This document shows positions 16,707-25,285 of a DNA stretch of 64,000 nt, in pieces. The DNA lies in the NCBI RefSeq assembly GCF_005885635.1, contig NZ_VATY01000004.1:62001-126000 (forward strand), written 5' to 3'. The notes below the pieces were generated by a model, which was not told where the DNA came from, did no database searches, and was given only the letters and a program-made list of their open reading frames with translations. Source of the DNA: Maribacter algarum (ex Zhang et al. 2020) (lineage in GTDB: Bacteria > Bacteroidota > Bacteroidia > Flavobacteriales > Flavobacteriaceae). A program made the position numbers and the translations under genes. Each line of letters begins with the position of its first letter. Within the stretch, counting starts at the first letter, position 1.

Positions 16707-17068
16707 AAAAAACACTAATTAGTATCGTTCTAATAGTTGGCACTCTATTTACATTGGTATATGCCTTTGTTTATTTTGTGCCGTATAGCGAAGGTGCCCG
16801 CTCAGGGGAGTTAATTAAATTCAGTAATAAAGGTGTCGTTTTTAACACCTGGGAAGGTGAAATAAGCCAAGGTGTTTCTGGTGCACAGATATTCAAGTTT
16901 TCCGTACTGCAGAAAAACCAAGAGGTTATCAAAGATTTGAAAGACTATAACGGACAATATGTAAAACTTGAATACGTGGAACGTTACGCCACCTTCTTCT
17001 GGTTGGGCGATACAAAGTATTACATCACCAAGGTAACCAATGTGCCATCGCCACATATAAGAAACTGA
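16703..17068 (+). CDS. Small membrane-anchored protein of unknown function
   Basis: 121 residues with one N-terminal hydrophobic helix (about 5-25, ISIVLIVGTLFTLVYAFVYFV). An extracytoplasmic beta-rich domain contains GELIKFSNKGVVFNTWEGE and YNGQYVKLEYVERYATFFW. I do not recognise the family. It is translationally coupled to rmuC (ATGA overlap) and followed 3 bp later by a thioesterase gene, so the three form an operon. The anchored domain could fold like an OB or SH3-type barrel, but that is a guess. Confidence 0.75.
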   Translation: MKKTLISIVLIVGTLFTLVYAFVYFVPYSEGARSGELIKFSNKGVVFNTWEGEISQGVSGAQIFKFSVLQKNQEVIKDLKDYNGQYVKLEYVERYATFFWLGDTKYYITKVTNVPSPHIRN

Positions 17069-17071
17069 TTC

Positions 17072-17617
17072 GTGGAAAAGTTTAAAACAGCCCGAGAATC
17101 TCGTCTTTCTATTACGGAACTTATGCTTCCCTCCCATTCCAACTTTGGAGGTAAAATTCATGGAGGGCATATTTTAAATCTGATGGACCAAATTGCTTTT
17201 GCGTGTGCGTCAAAACACTCTCAAAAGTATTGTGTAACGGCCTCAGTGAATCGGGTTGATTTCAGGAGTCCAGTAGAAGTTGGTGAACTACTTACTTTAA
17301 AAGCTTCCATCAATTATACAGGCAGAACATCAATGGTAGTAGGCGTACGCGTAGAATCGCAAAATATCACCACAGGTAAGCGACGACATTGTAATTCCTC
17401 TTATTTTACCATGGTTGCCAAAACAGAAGAAGGCAAAAGTGCTGAAGTTCCTGGACTTCTTATTCAAGATGAGCAAGGTGTTCGCCGATTTGCTCGCAGT
17501 AAATTTCGTAAAGAGGCTGCCTTTCTAAGAGATACAAAGTTTGACGAAAGCAACTTTAAAGCCGAAGATTACTTAGATTCTTTATTTGATGATAACATCA
17601 AGATTGAGTTGAAGTAA
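17072..17617 (+). CDS. Acyl-CoA thioesterase, hotdog fold
   Basis: 181 residues with a single hotdog domain in the first 130. It has the family motif GGKIHGGHILNLMDQIAFACASKHS, in which the Asp of the catalytic helix is seen, and VTASVNRVDFRSPVEVGELL. It should hydrolyse acyl-CoA thioesters in the cytoplasm, like YciA/BFIT-type enzymes. The start is GTG, 3 bp after the preceding gene. Its 3' end overlaps the convergent pgl gene by 20 bp. The C-terminal 50 residues are a charged extension. Confidence 0.88.
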   Translation: MEKFKTARESRLSITELMLPSHSNFGGKIHGGHILNLMDQIAFACASKHSQKYCVTASVNRVDFRSPVEVGELLTLKASINYTGRTSMVVGVRVESQNITTGKRRHCNSSYFTMVAKTEEGKSAEVPGLLIQDEQGVRRFARSKFRKEAAFLRDTKFDESNFKAEDYLDSLFDDNIKIELK

Positions 17618-18320
17618 TTCCTGCGGCAGATTCATCTAAAAACCATAATAATCTTCCTGAGGATGGATTTACCAGACTTGCTGGGTAATCTTCATAAGCT
17701 CCCGATTTATTTTTGATTTCTTTAAACTTTTCAGCTTTACTTTCTCCTGTAACCAGAAATACCACGGTATCAGCATTATTAATGACTTGCCCTGTCAAGG
17801 AAACCCGCTTTTGTCCCGAATCTGCGTGGACTGCCACTTCGCAATACTTTTCCGAATGCCATAATTTTATTTCATGCGGAAAAATGGAAGCCGTGTGTCC
17901 ATCATCGCCCATACCCAAAATAACCAAGTCGAATTTAGGAAGACCATTTGTCTTAGGTAAGTTTTCTTCAAGAAACGCTCCATAGCGCTTCGCCTCATAT
18001 TCAGGTTCGTTTTCACCTTTAATACGATGTATATTTTCTTCCGGAATGGTAATCTTAGAAATCAAATGTTCCAAAGTCATTCTATAATTGCTTTGCTCAG
18101 CTGTAGGTTCAACGCAACGTTCATCACCCCAATACAAATGAACTCCGCTCCAATCAATGTCCGTTTGAAAATTCGCGGCCAATTCGTCAAAAACGATTTT
18201 CGGTGTGCTTCCACCTGAAAGTGCAATATGGACTTCTTCCATATTCGCTATCAAAATTGCAAGATACCTTGAAAAGTTCAGCGCTACTTCTTGTTTTGTT
18301 TTTGATATTTTAAGTTTCAT
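17598..18320 (-). CDS. pgl: 6-phosphogluconolactonase
   Basis: A 240-residue enzyme of the glucosamine-6-phosphate isomerase/6PGL fold. Motifs: HIALSGGSTPKIVFDEL, WGDERCVEPTAEQSNYRM, and FDLVILGMGDDGHTASIFP, which carries the catalytic His region. It hydrolyses 6-phosphogluconolactone, the second step of the oxidative pentose phosphate pathway. zwf lies immediately upstream on the same strand, so the two enzymes of consecutive steps are probably co-transcribed. The end overlaps the convergent thioesterase gene. Confidence 0.95.
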   Translation of the reverse strand: MKLKISKTKQEVALNFSRYLAILIANMEEVHIALSGGSTPKIVFDELAANFQTDIDWSGVHLYWGDERCVEPTAEQSNYRMTLEHLISKITIPEENIHRIKGENEPEYEAKRYGAFLEENLPKTNGLPKFDLVILGMGDDGHTASIFPHEIKLWHSEKYCEVAVHADSGQKRVSLTGQVINNADTVVFLVTGESKAEKFKEIKNKSGAYEDYPASLVNPSSGRLLWFLDESAAGITSTQS

Positions 18321-18337
18321 TTCCTTTTACGCTTATG

Positions 18338-18360
18338 GCAATTCGCAATGTGCAATTCGC
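18338..18360. repeat. Short direct repeat in the zwf-pgl gap
   Basis: GCAATTCGC occurs twice (18338-18346 and 18352-18360) within the 79-bp gap between zwf and pgl. It may be a remnant of a dispersed intergenic repeat. No function is visible. Confidence 0.4.
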
Positions 18361-18399
18361 TTTTATATTTTAATTTAATTTTTCCTGACTTCCTAGAAC

Positions 18400-19929
18400 C
18401 TAGCAAATCACACAAAACCCAGGATCGTCCGCCAAATTCGGCCCAGGATTTCGCCACATTCCGTAGCCTTCAATTAAGTCATCGGCGTTCTCAGGGCCCC
18501 ATACTCCGGCGGAATATCCGTAAACCTTAGCTTCTGAATTCTTCCAATATTCTAAAATCGGGTTTACAAACTCCCAAGCGGCTTCCACTTCATCTGCTCT
18601 CGCATAAAGGGTCGCATCTCCTTGCATCGCGTCCAACAACAAACGCTCATACGCTTCCATAACATGCGTTTCTGTAAGTCCTGAATAATAAAAGTCTAGA
18701 TTTGCTCGCTCAACTTTGAATCCCTGTCCCGGAACTTTTACACCAAACTTCACCAAGATTCCCTCATCAGGTTGAATTCGTATTATTAATTTGTTGTCTT
18801 TATTGAACATTCCAGAATCTTTAAAAATCTGATGATGAGGCGACTTAAAATGGATGACCACTTCAGTAACCTTAGTCGGCATTCGTTTTGCCGTTCTCAC
18901 ATAAAACGGCACATCTTTCCAACGCCAATTATCCACATAAAACTTAATCGCCGCATAGGTCTCTGTGGTAGATTCTGAATCTACACCATCTTCTTCACGA
19001 TATCCTTTAACTACTTCTCCATTAATTTTCGAACTAACATACTGCGCTCGAATGGTATGGTCGTGAAGTGTTTTTTCATCTCGCATAATTCGAAGTGAAC
19101 GCAGCGCCTTGACCTTCTCATTTCTAATTTCTTGTGCATTTGCATCTATGGGTGGTTCCATAACGATAAGCGATACTATTTGTAGTAAATGGTTCTGAAA
19201 CATATCCCGTAGAGCACCCGACCCATCGTAATAACCACCACGCGAACCTACGCCCCCACTCTCTGCATTTGTAATCTCGACATGGTCTATATAGTTGCGA
19301 TTCCACAAAGGTTCGAAAATACTATTCGCGAAACGAGTCACCAGGAGGTTTTGAACTGTTTCCTTACCCAAATAGTGATCTATGCGATAAATCTGCGATT
19401 CTTTAAAATATTGCTGCAGTCCTTTGTTCAAAGCTTTTGCAGTTTCTAAATCATAGCCAAAAGGTTTTTCCACAATTAAACGCTTACAACCGCTGGTCTC
19501 GTCGTTAAGACCTTGGTCAGTCAGGTTTTTTGCAATAGCCTCAAATAAACTAGGCGGAGTCGACAGGTAAAAAATATAATTATTTTCGGTTCGATATTTT
19601 GAGTTTAAATCTGAAATTCGTTTTTCCAAACGACTATAATTCACATCGTAGTTCGAACCTAAATCTTCGTAAAAAATTTGGTTTGCAAAATCCTCTACTA
19701 AACCAAAATCTTTAACCGTTGCTTGACTTTTTAAATGCTCGCTTTCAAGAGCCACTTTTTTTCGAAACTCAGCATCGGTCATATCACTTCTGCTCACGCC
19801 TAAGACCACAAAGTTTTTAGGAAGATGCTTTCCTTTGAAAAGGTTAAACAGGCCGGGGACGAGTTTTCGGGCGGTTAAATCTCCGGAAGCCCCGAAAATA
19901 ATAAGCATTTGGTTTTCTGTTTTCGTCAT
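18400..19929 (-). CDS. zwf: Glucose-6-phosphate 1-dehydrogenase
   Basis: A 509-residue enzyme that makes NADPH and 6-phosphogluconolactone from glucose 6-phosphate. It has the nucleotide-binding start IIFGASGDLTARKLVPGLFN, the substrate site RIDHYLGKETVQNLLVTRFAN and the conserved block SGALRDMFQNHLLQIVSLIVM. Length matches the family. It is transcribed with pgl and divergent from gnd, so all three oxidative pentose phosphate genes meet at one 188-bp intergenic region. Confidence 0.97.
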   Translation of the reverse strand: MTKTENQMLIIFGASGDLTARKLVPGLFNLFKGKHLPKNFVVLGVSRSDMTDAEFRKKVALESEHLKSQATVKDFGLVEDFANQIFYEDLGSNYDVNYSRLEKRISDLNSKYRTENNYIFYLSTPPSLFEAIAKNLTDQGLNDETSGCKRLIVEKPFGYDLETAKALNKGLQQYFKESQIYRIDHYLGKETVQNLLVTRFANSIFEPLWNRNYIDHVEITNAESGGVGSRGGYYDGSGALRDMFQNHLLQIVSLIVMEPPIDANAQEIRNEKVKALRSLRIMRDEKTLHDHTIRAQYVSSKINGEVVKGYREEDGVDSESTTETYAAIKFYVDNWRWKDVPFYVRTAKRMPTKVTEVVIHFKSPHHQIFKDSGMFNKDNKLIIRIQPDEGILVKFGVKVPGQGFKVERANLDFYYSGLTETHVMEAYERLLLDAMQGDATLYARADEVEAAWEFVNPILEYWKNSEAKVYGYSAGVWGPENADDLIEGYGMWRNPGPNLADDPGFCVIC

Positions 19930-20079
19930 GATACGAATATGCGTTTTCTAATGTTTTAAATATAACTATCCTAAGGGAGTTTCCAAGCCCAAGTAGAACC
20001 TAAACCGAATATTTTGATTTATTTTTGGGCATATGGAATTTAAATAGGTTTTTATTCAAATTTTATGACGGGAAAAGAG

Positions 20080-20099
20080 ATTCCCTTCGTCAAGGGAAT
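20080..20099 (+). other. Hairpin in the gnd leader
   Basis: A perfect 8-bp stem (ATTCCCTT / AAGGGAAT) with loop CGTC lies 18 bp before the gnd ATG. It could mask or protect the translation start. No T-run follows, so it is not a terminator. Confidence 0.45.
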
Positions 20100-20117
20100 G
20101 AAAGTAAATTGATTTAT

Positions 20118-21527
20118 ATGAAGGATACATACGATTTCGGATTGGTAGGTTTAGGCGTCATGGGACGCAATTTTATTTTAAATGTAGCAGATAACGGATT
20201 TTCCGCTTTTGGTAATGACCTCGATTTAGACAAAGTAAATGCACTTATACAAGAAGGTGGTGACACGCAAAAGGTAAATGCCTCCGACGATGCTAAAACC
20301 TTTATTGAAGCTCTTTCTACGCCAAGGAAAATCATGTTGTTGGTCCCTGCTGGAAAAATTGTCGATGCTGTAATTGAGAATTTACTTCCCCTTTTGGATA
20401 AAGACGATATTATTATTGATGGAGGAAATTCTTACTTTACCGATACCGATAGACGGGATTCCTATTTAGCGGAAAAAGGAATCCATTTCTTTGGAGCGGG
20501 AGTTTCAGGCGGTGCCAGCGGAGCTCGCCTCGGGCCGAGTATCATGCCTGGTGGAAATCGCGAAGCGTATCAACACGTAAAACCGATTTTCGAAGCGGTT
20601 TCAGCAAAATATAAAGGTGAGCCCTGCGTAACCTATTTGGGTCCAAAATCTGCAGGAAACTATGTGAAAATGGTGCATAACGGTATTGAATACGGACTTA
20701 TGCAATTGACCTCGGAAATCTATGATTTGCTTAAAAAAGGTGGAGATTTCAATAATAATGAATTACATCAAACCTATTCGAAATGGAACTCTGGAAGATT
20801 ACAATCTTTTTTAGTTCAAATCACTTCTGAAATTTTTGCACAAGATGACGAATTAGGAGAAGGCAAGTTAGTCGATAAAATATTAGACAAAGCCAAACAA
20901 AAAGGTACGGGCAAATGGACAAGCCAAAATGCGATGGACTTAGGTATACCAGTACCTTCTATTGATATCGCGGTAAGTATGCGTGAGATATCTGCTTTAA
21001 AAGATGAACGTATTACTGCCGATAAATTGTATGACCGTCCTGCTATCGAGCATATGGATAAGATTACATTAGAAAAACTAGCGGAAGAAGCTTTGTATTT
21101 CTCATTCATCATCACTTATGCGCAAGGCTTGCATCAATTGGCAGATGCTTCTAACGAATATGGCTATGAATTGGAGATTGCCGAAATCGCTAAAATCTGG
21201 CGGGCAGGCTGTATTATTAGAGCAGGACTCCTAGCCGATATCACCGAAGCTTTTAATGCGGACAAGAATCTTCCAAATTTGTTGCTCTCCCCTTCTTTTA
21301 TCAAAAAGGTGCAAAGTACAGTTGATTCAACCCGGAAGTTGGTAGCTTATGCTGCCAAAAATGGTATTCCTACCCCTGGGCTTTCAAATTCATTGACCTA
21401 TTTTGATGCCTATACTTCCTCAAGATTGCCTTTAAACCTAATCCAGGCACAACGTGATTATTTTGGGTCGCATACCTATGAACGTTTAGACCGTGATGGA
21501 GTTTTTCATACGGAGTGGGAGAAATAG
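20118..21527 (+). CDS. gnd: 6-phosphogluconate dehydrogenase, decarboxylating
   Basis: A 469-residue enzyme forming ribulose 5-phosphate, CO2 and NADPH. It has a Rossmann start GLVGLGVMGRNFILNVAD, substrate motif DGGNSYFTDTDRR, SGGASGARLGPSIMPGG, and the catalytic Lys region YVKMVHNGIEYGLMQL. I use the ATG that gives MKDTYDFGLVG: it yields the usual 469-residue length, whereas 31 more in-frame codons upstream are leader sequence with a hairpin. It is divergent from zwf-pgl. Confidence 0.97.
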   Translation: MKDTYDFGLVGLGVMGRNFILNVADNGFSAFGNDLDLDKVNALIQEGGDTQKVNASDDAKTFIEALSTPRKIMLLVPAGKIVDAVIENLLPLLDKDDIIIDGGNSYFTDTDRRDSYLAEKGIHFFGAGVSGGASGARLGPSIMPGGNREAYQHVKPIFEAVSAKYKGEPCVTYLGPKSAGNYVKMVHNGIEYGLMQLTSEIYDLLKKGGDFNNNELHQTYSKWNSGRLQSFLVQITSEIFAQDDELGEGKLVDKILDKAKQKGTGKWTSQNAMDLGIPVPSIDIAVSMREISALKDERITADKLYDRPAIEHMDKITLEKLAEEALYFSFIITYAQGLHQLADASNEYGYELEIAEIAKIWRAGCIIRAGLLADITEAFNADKNLPNLLLSPSFIKKVQSTVDSTRKLVAYAAKNGIPTPGLSNSLTYFDAYTSSRLPLNLIQAQRDYFGSHTYERLDRDGVFHTEWEK

Positions 21528-21541
21528 CTTAAACATCTAAA

Positions 21542-21892
21542 ATGCCCAAAACCCAATATAAAGTCTATGTCATCGAACTCTATAAAAAGGTATACACAGA
21601 GAATAGAAAATTTCGTGAAGCTAATCCACAGTTCAATGGGGTACTGCAATGTTTGTATGTGGGTATAACGAGTAAAACTCCCAAAGAGCGTTTTGAACAG
21701 CACAAATCAGGCTATGTCAATAAAAAAGGTCATAAGCTTTCTGCCAACATCGTAGAGAAATATGGTTTGTATTTACGTGGAAGCCTTTTTCAACATATCG
21801 ACCCCGTTACCAGTTGGGCTGAAGCACTAAAACTTGAGGAAAATTTAGCTCTGGAATTGCGTAGACAAGGTTATGCGGTTTGGTTTAATTGA
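21542..21892 (+). CDS. GIY-YIG-like small protein
   Basis: A 116-residue cytoplasmic protein. The segment LYVGITSKTPKERFEQHKSG matches the start of a GIY-YIG nuclease-type domain (YVGIT, R and H of RFEQH). The N-terminal VYVIEL strand would supply the first part of the motif. A catalytic Glu could be E72 or one of the Glu in the ALKLEENLALELR helix. It is 14 bp downstream of gnd and may be read from the same promoter. DNA cleavage is inferred only from the motif; it may be inactive. Confidence 0.7.
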   Translation: MPKTQYKVYVIELYKKVYTENRKFREANPQFNGVLQCLYVGITSKTPKERFEQHKSGYVNKKGHKLSANIVEKYGLYLRGSLFQHIDPVTSWAEALKLEENLALELRRQGYAVWFN

Positions 21893-21903
21893 TTATAAAA
21901 TCA

Positions 21904-21944
21904 AAATCCCAAATTCCAACAGCAAATTTTGGAATTTGGGATTT
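21904..21944. repeat. Perfect 15-bp inverted repeat, terminator or REP-like
   Basis: AAATCCCAAATTCCA and its exact complement flank an 11-nt loop, between the convergent ends of the GIY-YIG gene and carB. Part of it (TGGAATTT) recurs at 21952-21959. It can act as a bidirectional terminator and resembles dispersed palindromes of this taxon. Confidence 0.7.
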
Positions 21945-21967
21945 AAAATATGGAATTTCAATAAGCT

Positions 21968-24820
21968 CTACTTACTGAGATACATTTTACGTCTTGCATA
22001 TAAGTTATAGAACTCATCATCCTTCAAACTATCAATAAACAAGATGCTTTCCCCCGTACTCTTCATTTCAGGTCCTAAGTTCTTATTTACATTAGGGAAT
22101 TTGTTGAAAGAGAATACCGGCTGTTTAATCGCAAAACCTTCCAGCTCAGGGTTAAAATCGAAATCCTTCACTTTCTTTTCCCCTAACATCACCTTAGTAG
22201 CATAGTTCACATAAGGTTCCTTGTAAGCTTTTGCAATAAAAGGAACGGTTCTAGAAGCTCTCGGATTTGCTTCGATGATGTATACCTTATCGTCTTTAAT
22301 CGCAAACTGAATATTAATTAGACCTACGGTATTGAGCTCTAAGGCAATCTTTTTCGTGTGATCTTTGATTTGCTGCATTACAAATTCCCCTAAGTTAAAA
22401 GGCGGAAGCGTTGCATTTGAATCTCCAGAGTGAATACCGCAAGGTTCGATATGCTCCATGATTCCGATAATGTAGACATCCTTTCCATCGCAAATAGCAT
22501 CTGCTTCAGCCTCAATAGCTCCATCTAAGTAATGGTCTAAGAGTAATTTGTTATTTGGAATTTTACGAAGCAAGTCAACCACATGTGCTTCTAAATCCTC
22601 TTTATTAATTACGATTTTCATTCCTTGACCACCAAGAACATAAGAAGGTCTTACCAACAAAGGAAACCCAAGTTCGTCAGCCAAGTGTAAAGCTTCATCA
22701 GCAGTTTCGGCAACACCAAACTTCGGGTAAGGAATATCATTTTCTTTCAATAATTTTGAGAAACTTCCCCGGTCTTCCGCTAAATCCAAAGACTCAAAAC
22801 TTGTACCTATAATTTTGATGCCGTACTTCGAAAGCTTTTCAGCTAACTTCAATGCGGTCTGTCCACCTAATTGCACAATAACTCCTTCTGGCTTTTCGTG
22901 ACGGATAATATCATAAATATGTTCCCAGAATACGGGTTCAAAATAGAGTTTATCAGCAGTATCAAAATCTGTAGAAACCGTTTCTGGGTTGCAGTTAATC
23001 ATGATTGTTTCATAACCACATTCCGCAGCAGCCAATACGCCGTGTACACAGCAGTAGTCAAATTCGATCCCCTGCCCAATTCGGTTCGGTCCGGAACCTA
23101 AAACGACAATCTTTTTCTTATCAGTAACGACACTATCATTCGCTACGTATCGTTCACCATCTGGCGTTTCAACTTCAGCCTCAAAGGTAGAGTAGTAGTA
23201 TGGAGTAAGTGCTTCAAATTCCGCAGCACAAGTGTCCACCAATTTGTAAACGCGGTTCACGCTAAGTTCAGTACGTTTGTTATACACTTCACTTTCATAG
23301 CAATCCAGCATATGAGCAATCTGTCTATCGGCAAAACCCTTTTGCTTTGCTTCCAGCAGCAATTCTCTGGTAAGGCTAGCAATAGTATATTGTGAAATCT
23401 CTTTCTCTAATTGATATAGCTCTTCATATTGTTTTAAGAACCACATATCAATCTTAGTAATGTCATGAATGCGACTCAACGGAATTCCCATTTGAATAGC
23501 ATCGTAAATCACAAAAACCCTATCCCAACTTGGGATAGTCAACTTGCTTATAATTTGGTCGTAATTCTTATATCCTTTTCCATCTGCTCCTAATCCATTT
23601 CTTTTGATTTCTAGGGATTGCGTGGCCTTATGAAGTGCTTCCTGAAAAGAACGACCAATCCCCATTACTTCTCCTACCGCTTTCATTTGAAGTCCTAAAG
23701 TTCTATCAGAACCCTCGAATTTATCAAAATTCCATCTTGGAATCTTTACAATTACATAATCCAAAGTTGGCTCGAACAAAGCCGATGTGGATTTCGTAAT
23801 TTGATTTTCCAATTCGTCAAGCGTATAGCCAATTGCCAATTTGGTAGCGACTTTTGCTATAGGATATCCTGTAGCTTTTGAGGCCAAAGCTGAAGAACGA
23901 GAAACTCTAGGATTGATTTCAATAGCAATAATATCTTCATTCTCATCGGGACTAACAGCGAACTGCACATTACATCCCCCTTCAAAATCACCAATGCTGC
24001 GCATCATATGAATCGCCATATCTCGCATTTTCTGGTAAGTTTTATCAGAAAGGGTCATTGCGGGCGCTACGGTAATTGAGTCACCAGTATGAATTCCCAT
24101 TGGGTCCATATTCTCGATAGCACAAATTATAACAACATTGTCGTTTTTATCACGAAGTAGTTCTAATTCAAACTCTTTCCAACCCATCATCGCTTTGTCA
24201 ATCATTACTTCATGAATAGGCGATATTTCTAATCCCCTACTTAAAAGTTCGTCAAAATCTTCAGGTTTATAAACTATAGAAGCTCCCGCACCACCTAAAG
24301 TATACGAAGCTCGAATTACCAATGGAAAACCGAATTCTTGAGCGATTTCCTTTCCCTTTAAAAAAGAGGTTGCAGTCGCTTGAGGTGCCATACCAACACC
24401 AATTTTCAACATCAATTCCCTAAATTTTTCTCGATCTTCTGTAATATTGATTGCGTCGATATCAACACCTATCATATCAACCTCAAAGTCTTTCCAAATA
24501 CCTTTTTCATCGGCTTCGATACATAGGTTCAAAGCAGTCTGCCCACCCATCGTTGGTAATACCGCATCAATTTGTGGATGTTCTTTTAAAATCTCAATGA
24601 TTGATTTTGTCGTCAAAGGTTTCAAATACACATGATCGGCCATTGACGGATCAGTCATAATGGTTGCAGGGTTACTATTAATCAAGATGGTCTCAATTCC
24701 GTCTTCACGTAAGGAACGTAATGATTGTGAACCGGCATAGTCAAACTCGCAAGCTTGTCCAATAACAATTGGTCCTGAACCGATAATCAAAATGGATTTT
24801 AAATCTTCTCTTTTTGGCAT
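21968..24820 (-). CDS. carB: Carbamoyl-phosphate synthase large subunit, short form
   Basis: A 950-residue CarB with two ATP-grasp halves. The first begins SILIIGSGPIVIGQACEFDY and the second KIVVLGSGPNRIGQGIEFDY, with ATP-site residues such as VIEINPRVSRSSALASKATG and IIEANPRASRTVPFIAKA. It makes carbamoyl phosphate for pyrimidine and arginine synthesis. E. coli CarB has 1073 residues. Here the chain stops soon after the second ATP-grasp half, so the C-terminal MGS-like domain that binds UMP, IMP and ornithine is missing. The glutaminase subunit CarA is not adjacent. Confidence 0.97.
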   Translation of the reverse strand: MPKREDLKSILIIGSGPIVIGQACEFDYAGSQSLRSLREDGIETILINSNPATIMTDPSMADHVYLKPLTTKSIIEILKEHPQIDAVLPTMGGQTALNLCIEADEKGIWKDFEVDMIGVDIDAINITEDREKFRELMLKIGVGMAPQATATSFLKGKEIAQEFGFPLVIRASYTLGGAGASIVYKPEDFDELLSRGLEISPIHEVMIDKAMMGWKEFELELLRDKNDNVVIICAIENMDPMGIHTGDSITVAPAMTLSDKTYQKMRDMAIHMMRSIGDFEGGCNVQFAVSPDENEDIIAIEINPRVSRSSALASKATGYPIAKVATKLAIGYTLDELENQITKSTSALFEPTLDYVIVKIPRWNFDKFEGSDRTLGLQMKAVGEVMGIGRSFQEALHKATQSLEIKRNGLGADGKGYKNYDQIISKLTIPSWDRVFVIYDAIQMGIPLSRIHDITKIDMWFLKQYEELYQLEKEISQYTIASLTRELLLEAKQKGFADRQIAHMLDCYESEVYNKRTELSVNRVYKLVDTCAAEFEALTPYYYSTFEAEVETPDGERYVANDSVVTDKKKIVVLGSGPNRIGQGIEFDYCCVHGVLAAAECGYETIMINCNPETVSTDFDTADKLYFEPVFWEHIYDIIRHEKPEGVIVQLGGQTALKLAEKLSKYGIKIIGTSFESLDLAEDRGSFSKLLKENDIPYPKFGVAETADEALHLADELGFPLLVRPSYVLGGQGMKIVINKEDLEAHVVDLLRKIPNNKLLLDHYLDGAIEAEADAICDGKDVYIIGIMEHIEPCGIHSGDSNATLPPFNLGEFVMQQIKDHTKKIALELNTVGLINIQFAIKDDKVYIIEANPRASRTVPFIAKAYKEPYVNYATKVMLGEKKVKDFDFNPELEGFAIKQPVFSFNKFPNVNKNLGPEMKSTGESILFIDSLKDDEFYNLYARRKMYLSK

Positions 24821-24882
24821 GTTCTCTATTGTACTTTAATAGTTGATTTATATGGTGTTACGTATAATTACAGCATAAAAAA

Positions 24883-24912
24883 AAGGTGCTACTTTCGAAA
24901 AAGTAACACCTT
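24883..24912 (-). terminator. Terminator after rpmH
   Basis: The stem AAGGTG-C-TACTTT pairs with AAAGTA-A-CACCTT (one C/A mismatch) around a GAAA-type loop. On the minus strand it is followed by eight T, so it ends the rpmH transcript before carB. Confidence 0.85.
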
Positions 24913-24936
24913 AAATATTTTAAAAATATGCAATCA

Positions 24937-25104
24937 TTATTTTTTGTGTCTTATCTCAGAGGATACACTTAATTTTTTTCTTCCTTTGGCTCTTCTTCTA
25001 GCGAGAACCTTTCTTCCGTTTACAGAAGCCATACGCTCTCTGAAACCATGCTTGTTTCTCCTCTTTCTTTTTGATGGCTGATATGTTCTCTTTTGACCTG
25101 GCAT
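24937..25104 (-). CDS. rpmH: 50S ribosomal protein L34
   Basis: A 55-residue highly basic protein: [20 protein letters not shown], then [22 protein letters not shown], the L34 signature. The reading frame continues 38 codons upstream, but those codons cover the promoter and leader and are not L34-like, so the start at MPGQKR is used. It is flanked by a strong consensus promoter and terminator, so it is monocistronic here; the usual dnaA/rnpA neighbours are absent. Confidence 0.97.
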   Translation of the reverse strand: MPGQKRTYQPSKRKRRNKHGFRERMASVNGRKVLARRRAKGRKKLSVSSEIRHKK

Positions 25105-25160
25105 TGTTGAATCCTTTTCTTTTTTTGTATACGCTACAGAACGACCTGTAAAACTGGGCG

Positions 25161-25191
25161 CAAATATACGAAGAGTTTTTGCTTTGCCAAA
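25161..25191 (-). promoter_or_regulatory. Consensus Bacteroidota promoter of rpmH
   Basis: On the minus strand TTTG, a 19-bp spacer, and TATATTTG match the -33/-7 housekeeping consensus of Bacteroidota exactly. It lies about 60 bp before the rpmH ATG. Confidence 0.75.
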
Positions 25192-25247
25192 TACAAATGA
25201 AAAAATATTTTTACGCATCTCTCCTATCCCTTAAGATTCGTTTTTAC

Positions 25248-25255
25248 TACTTTTG
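25248..25255 (+). promoter_or_regulatory. -7 box before the 294-residue secreted protein
   Basis: TACTTTTG fits TAnnTTTG and ends 30 bp before the ATG at 25286. No -33 box is clear. Confidence 0.4.
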
Positions 25256-25285
25256 CCACAGCCTAATTTCAGTCAATAGAACACT

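Noticed and set aside
20025-20117. Upstream in-frame extension of gnd by 31 codons
   Set aside because: Gives a non-homologous leader containing a hairpin; the ATG at 20118 yields the standard 469 residues.
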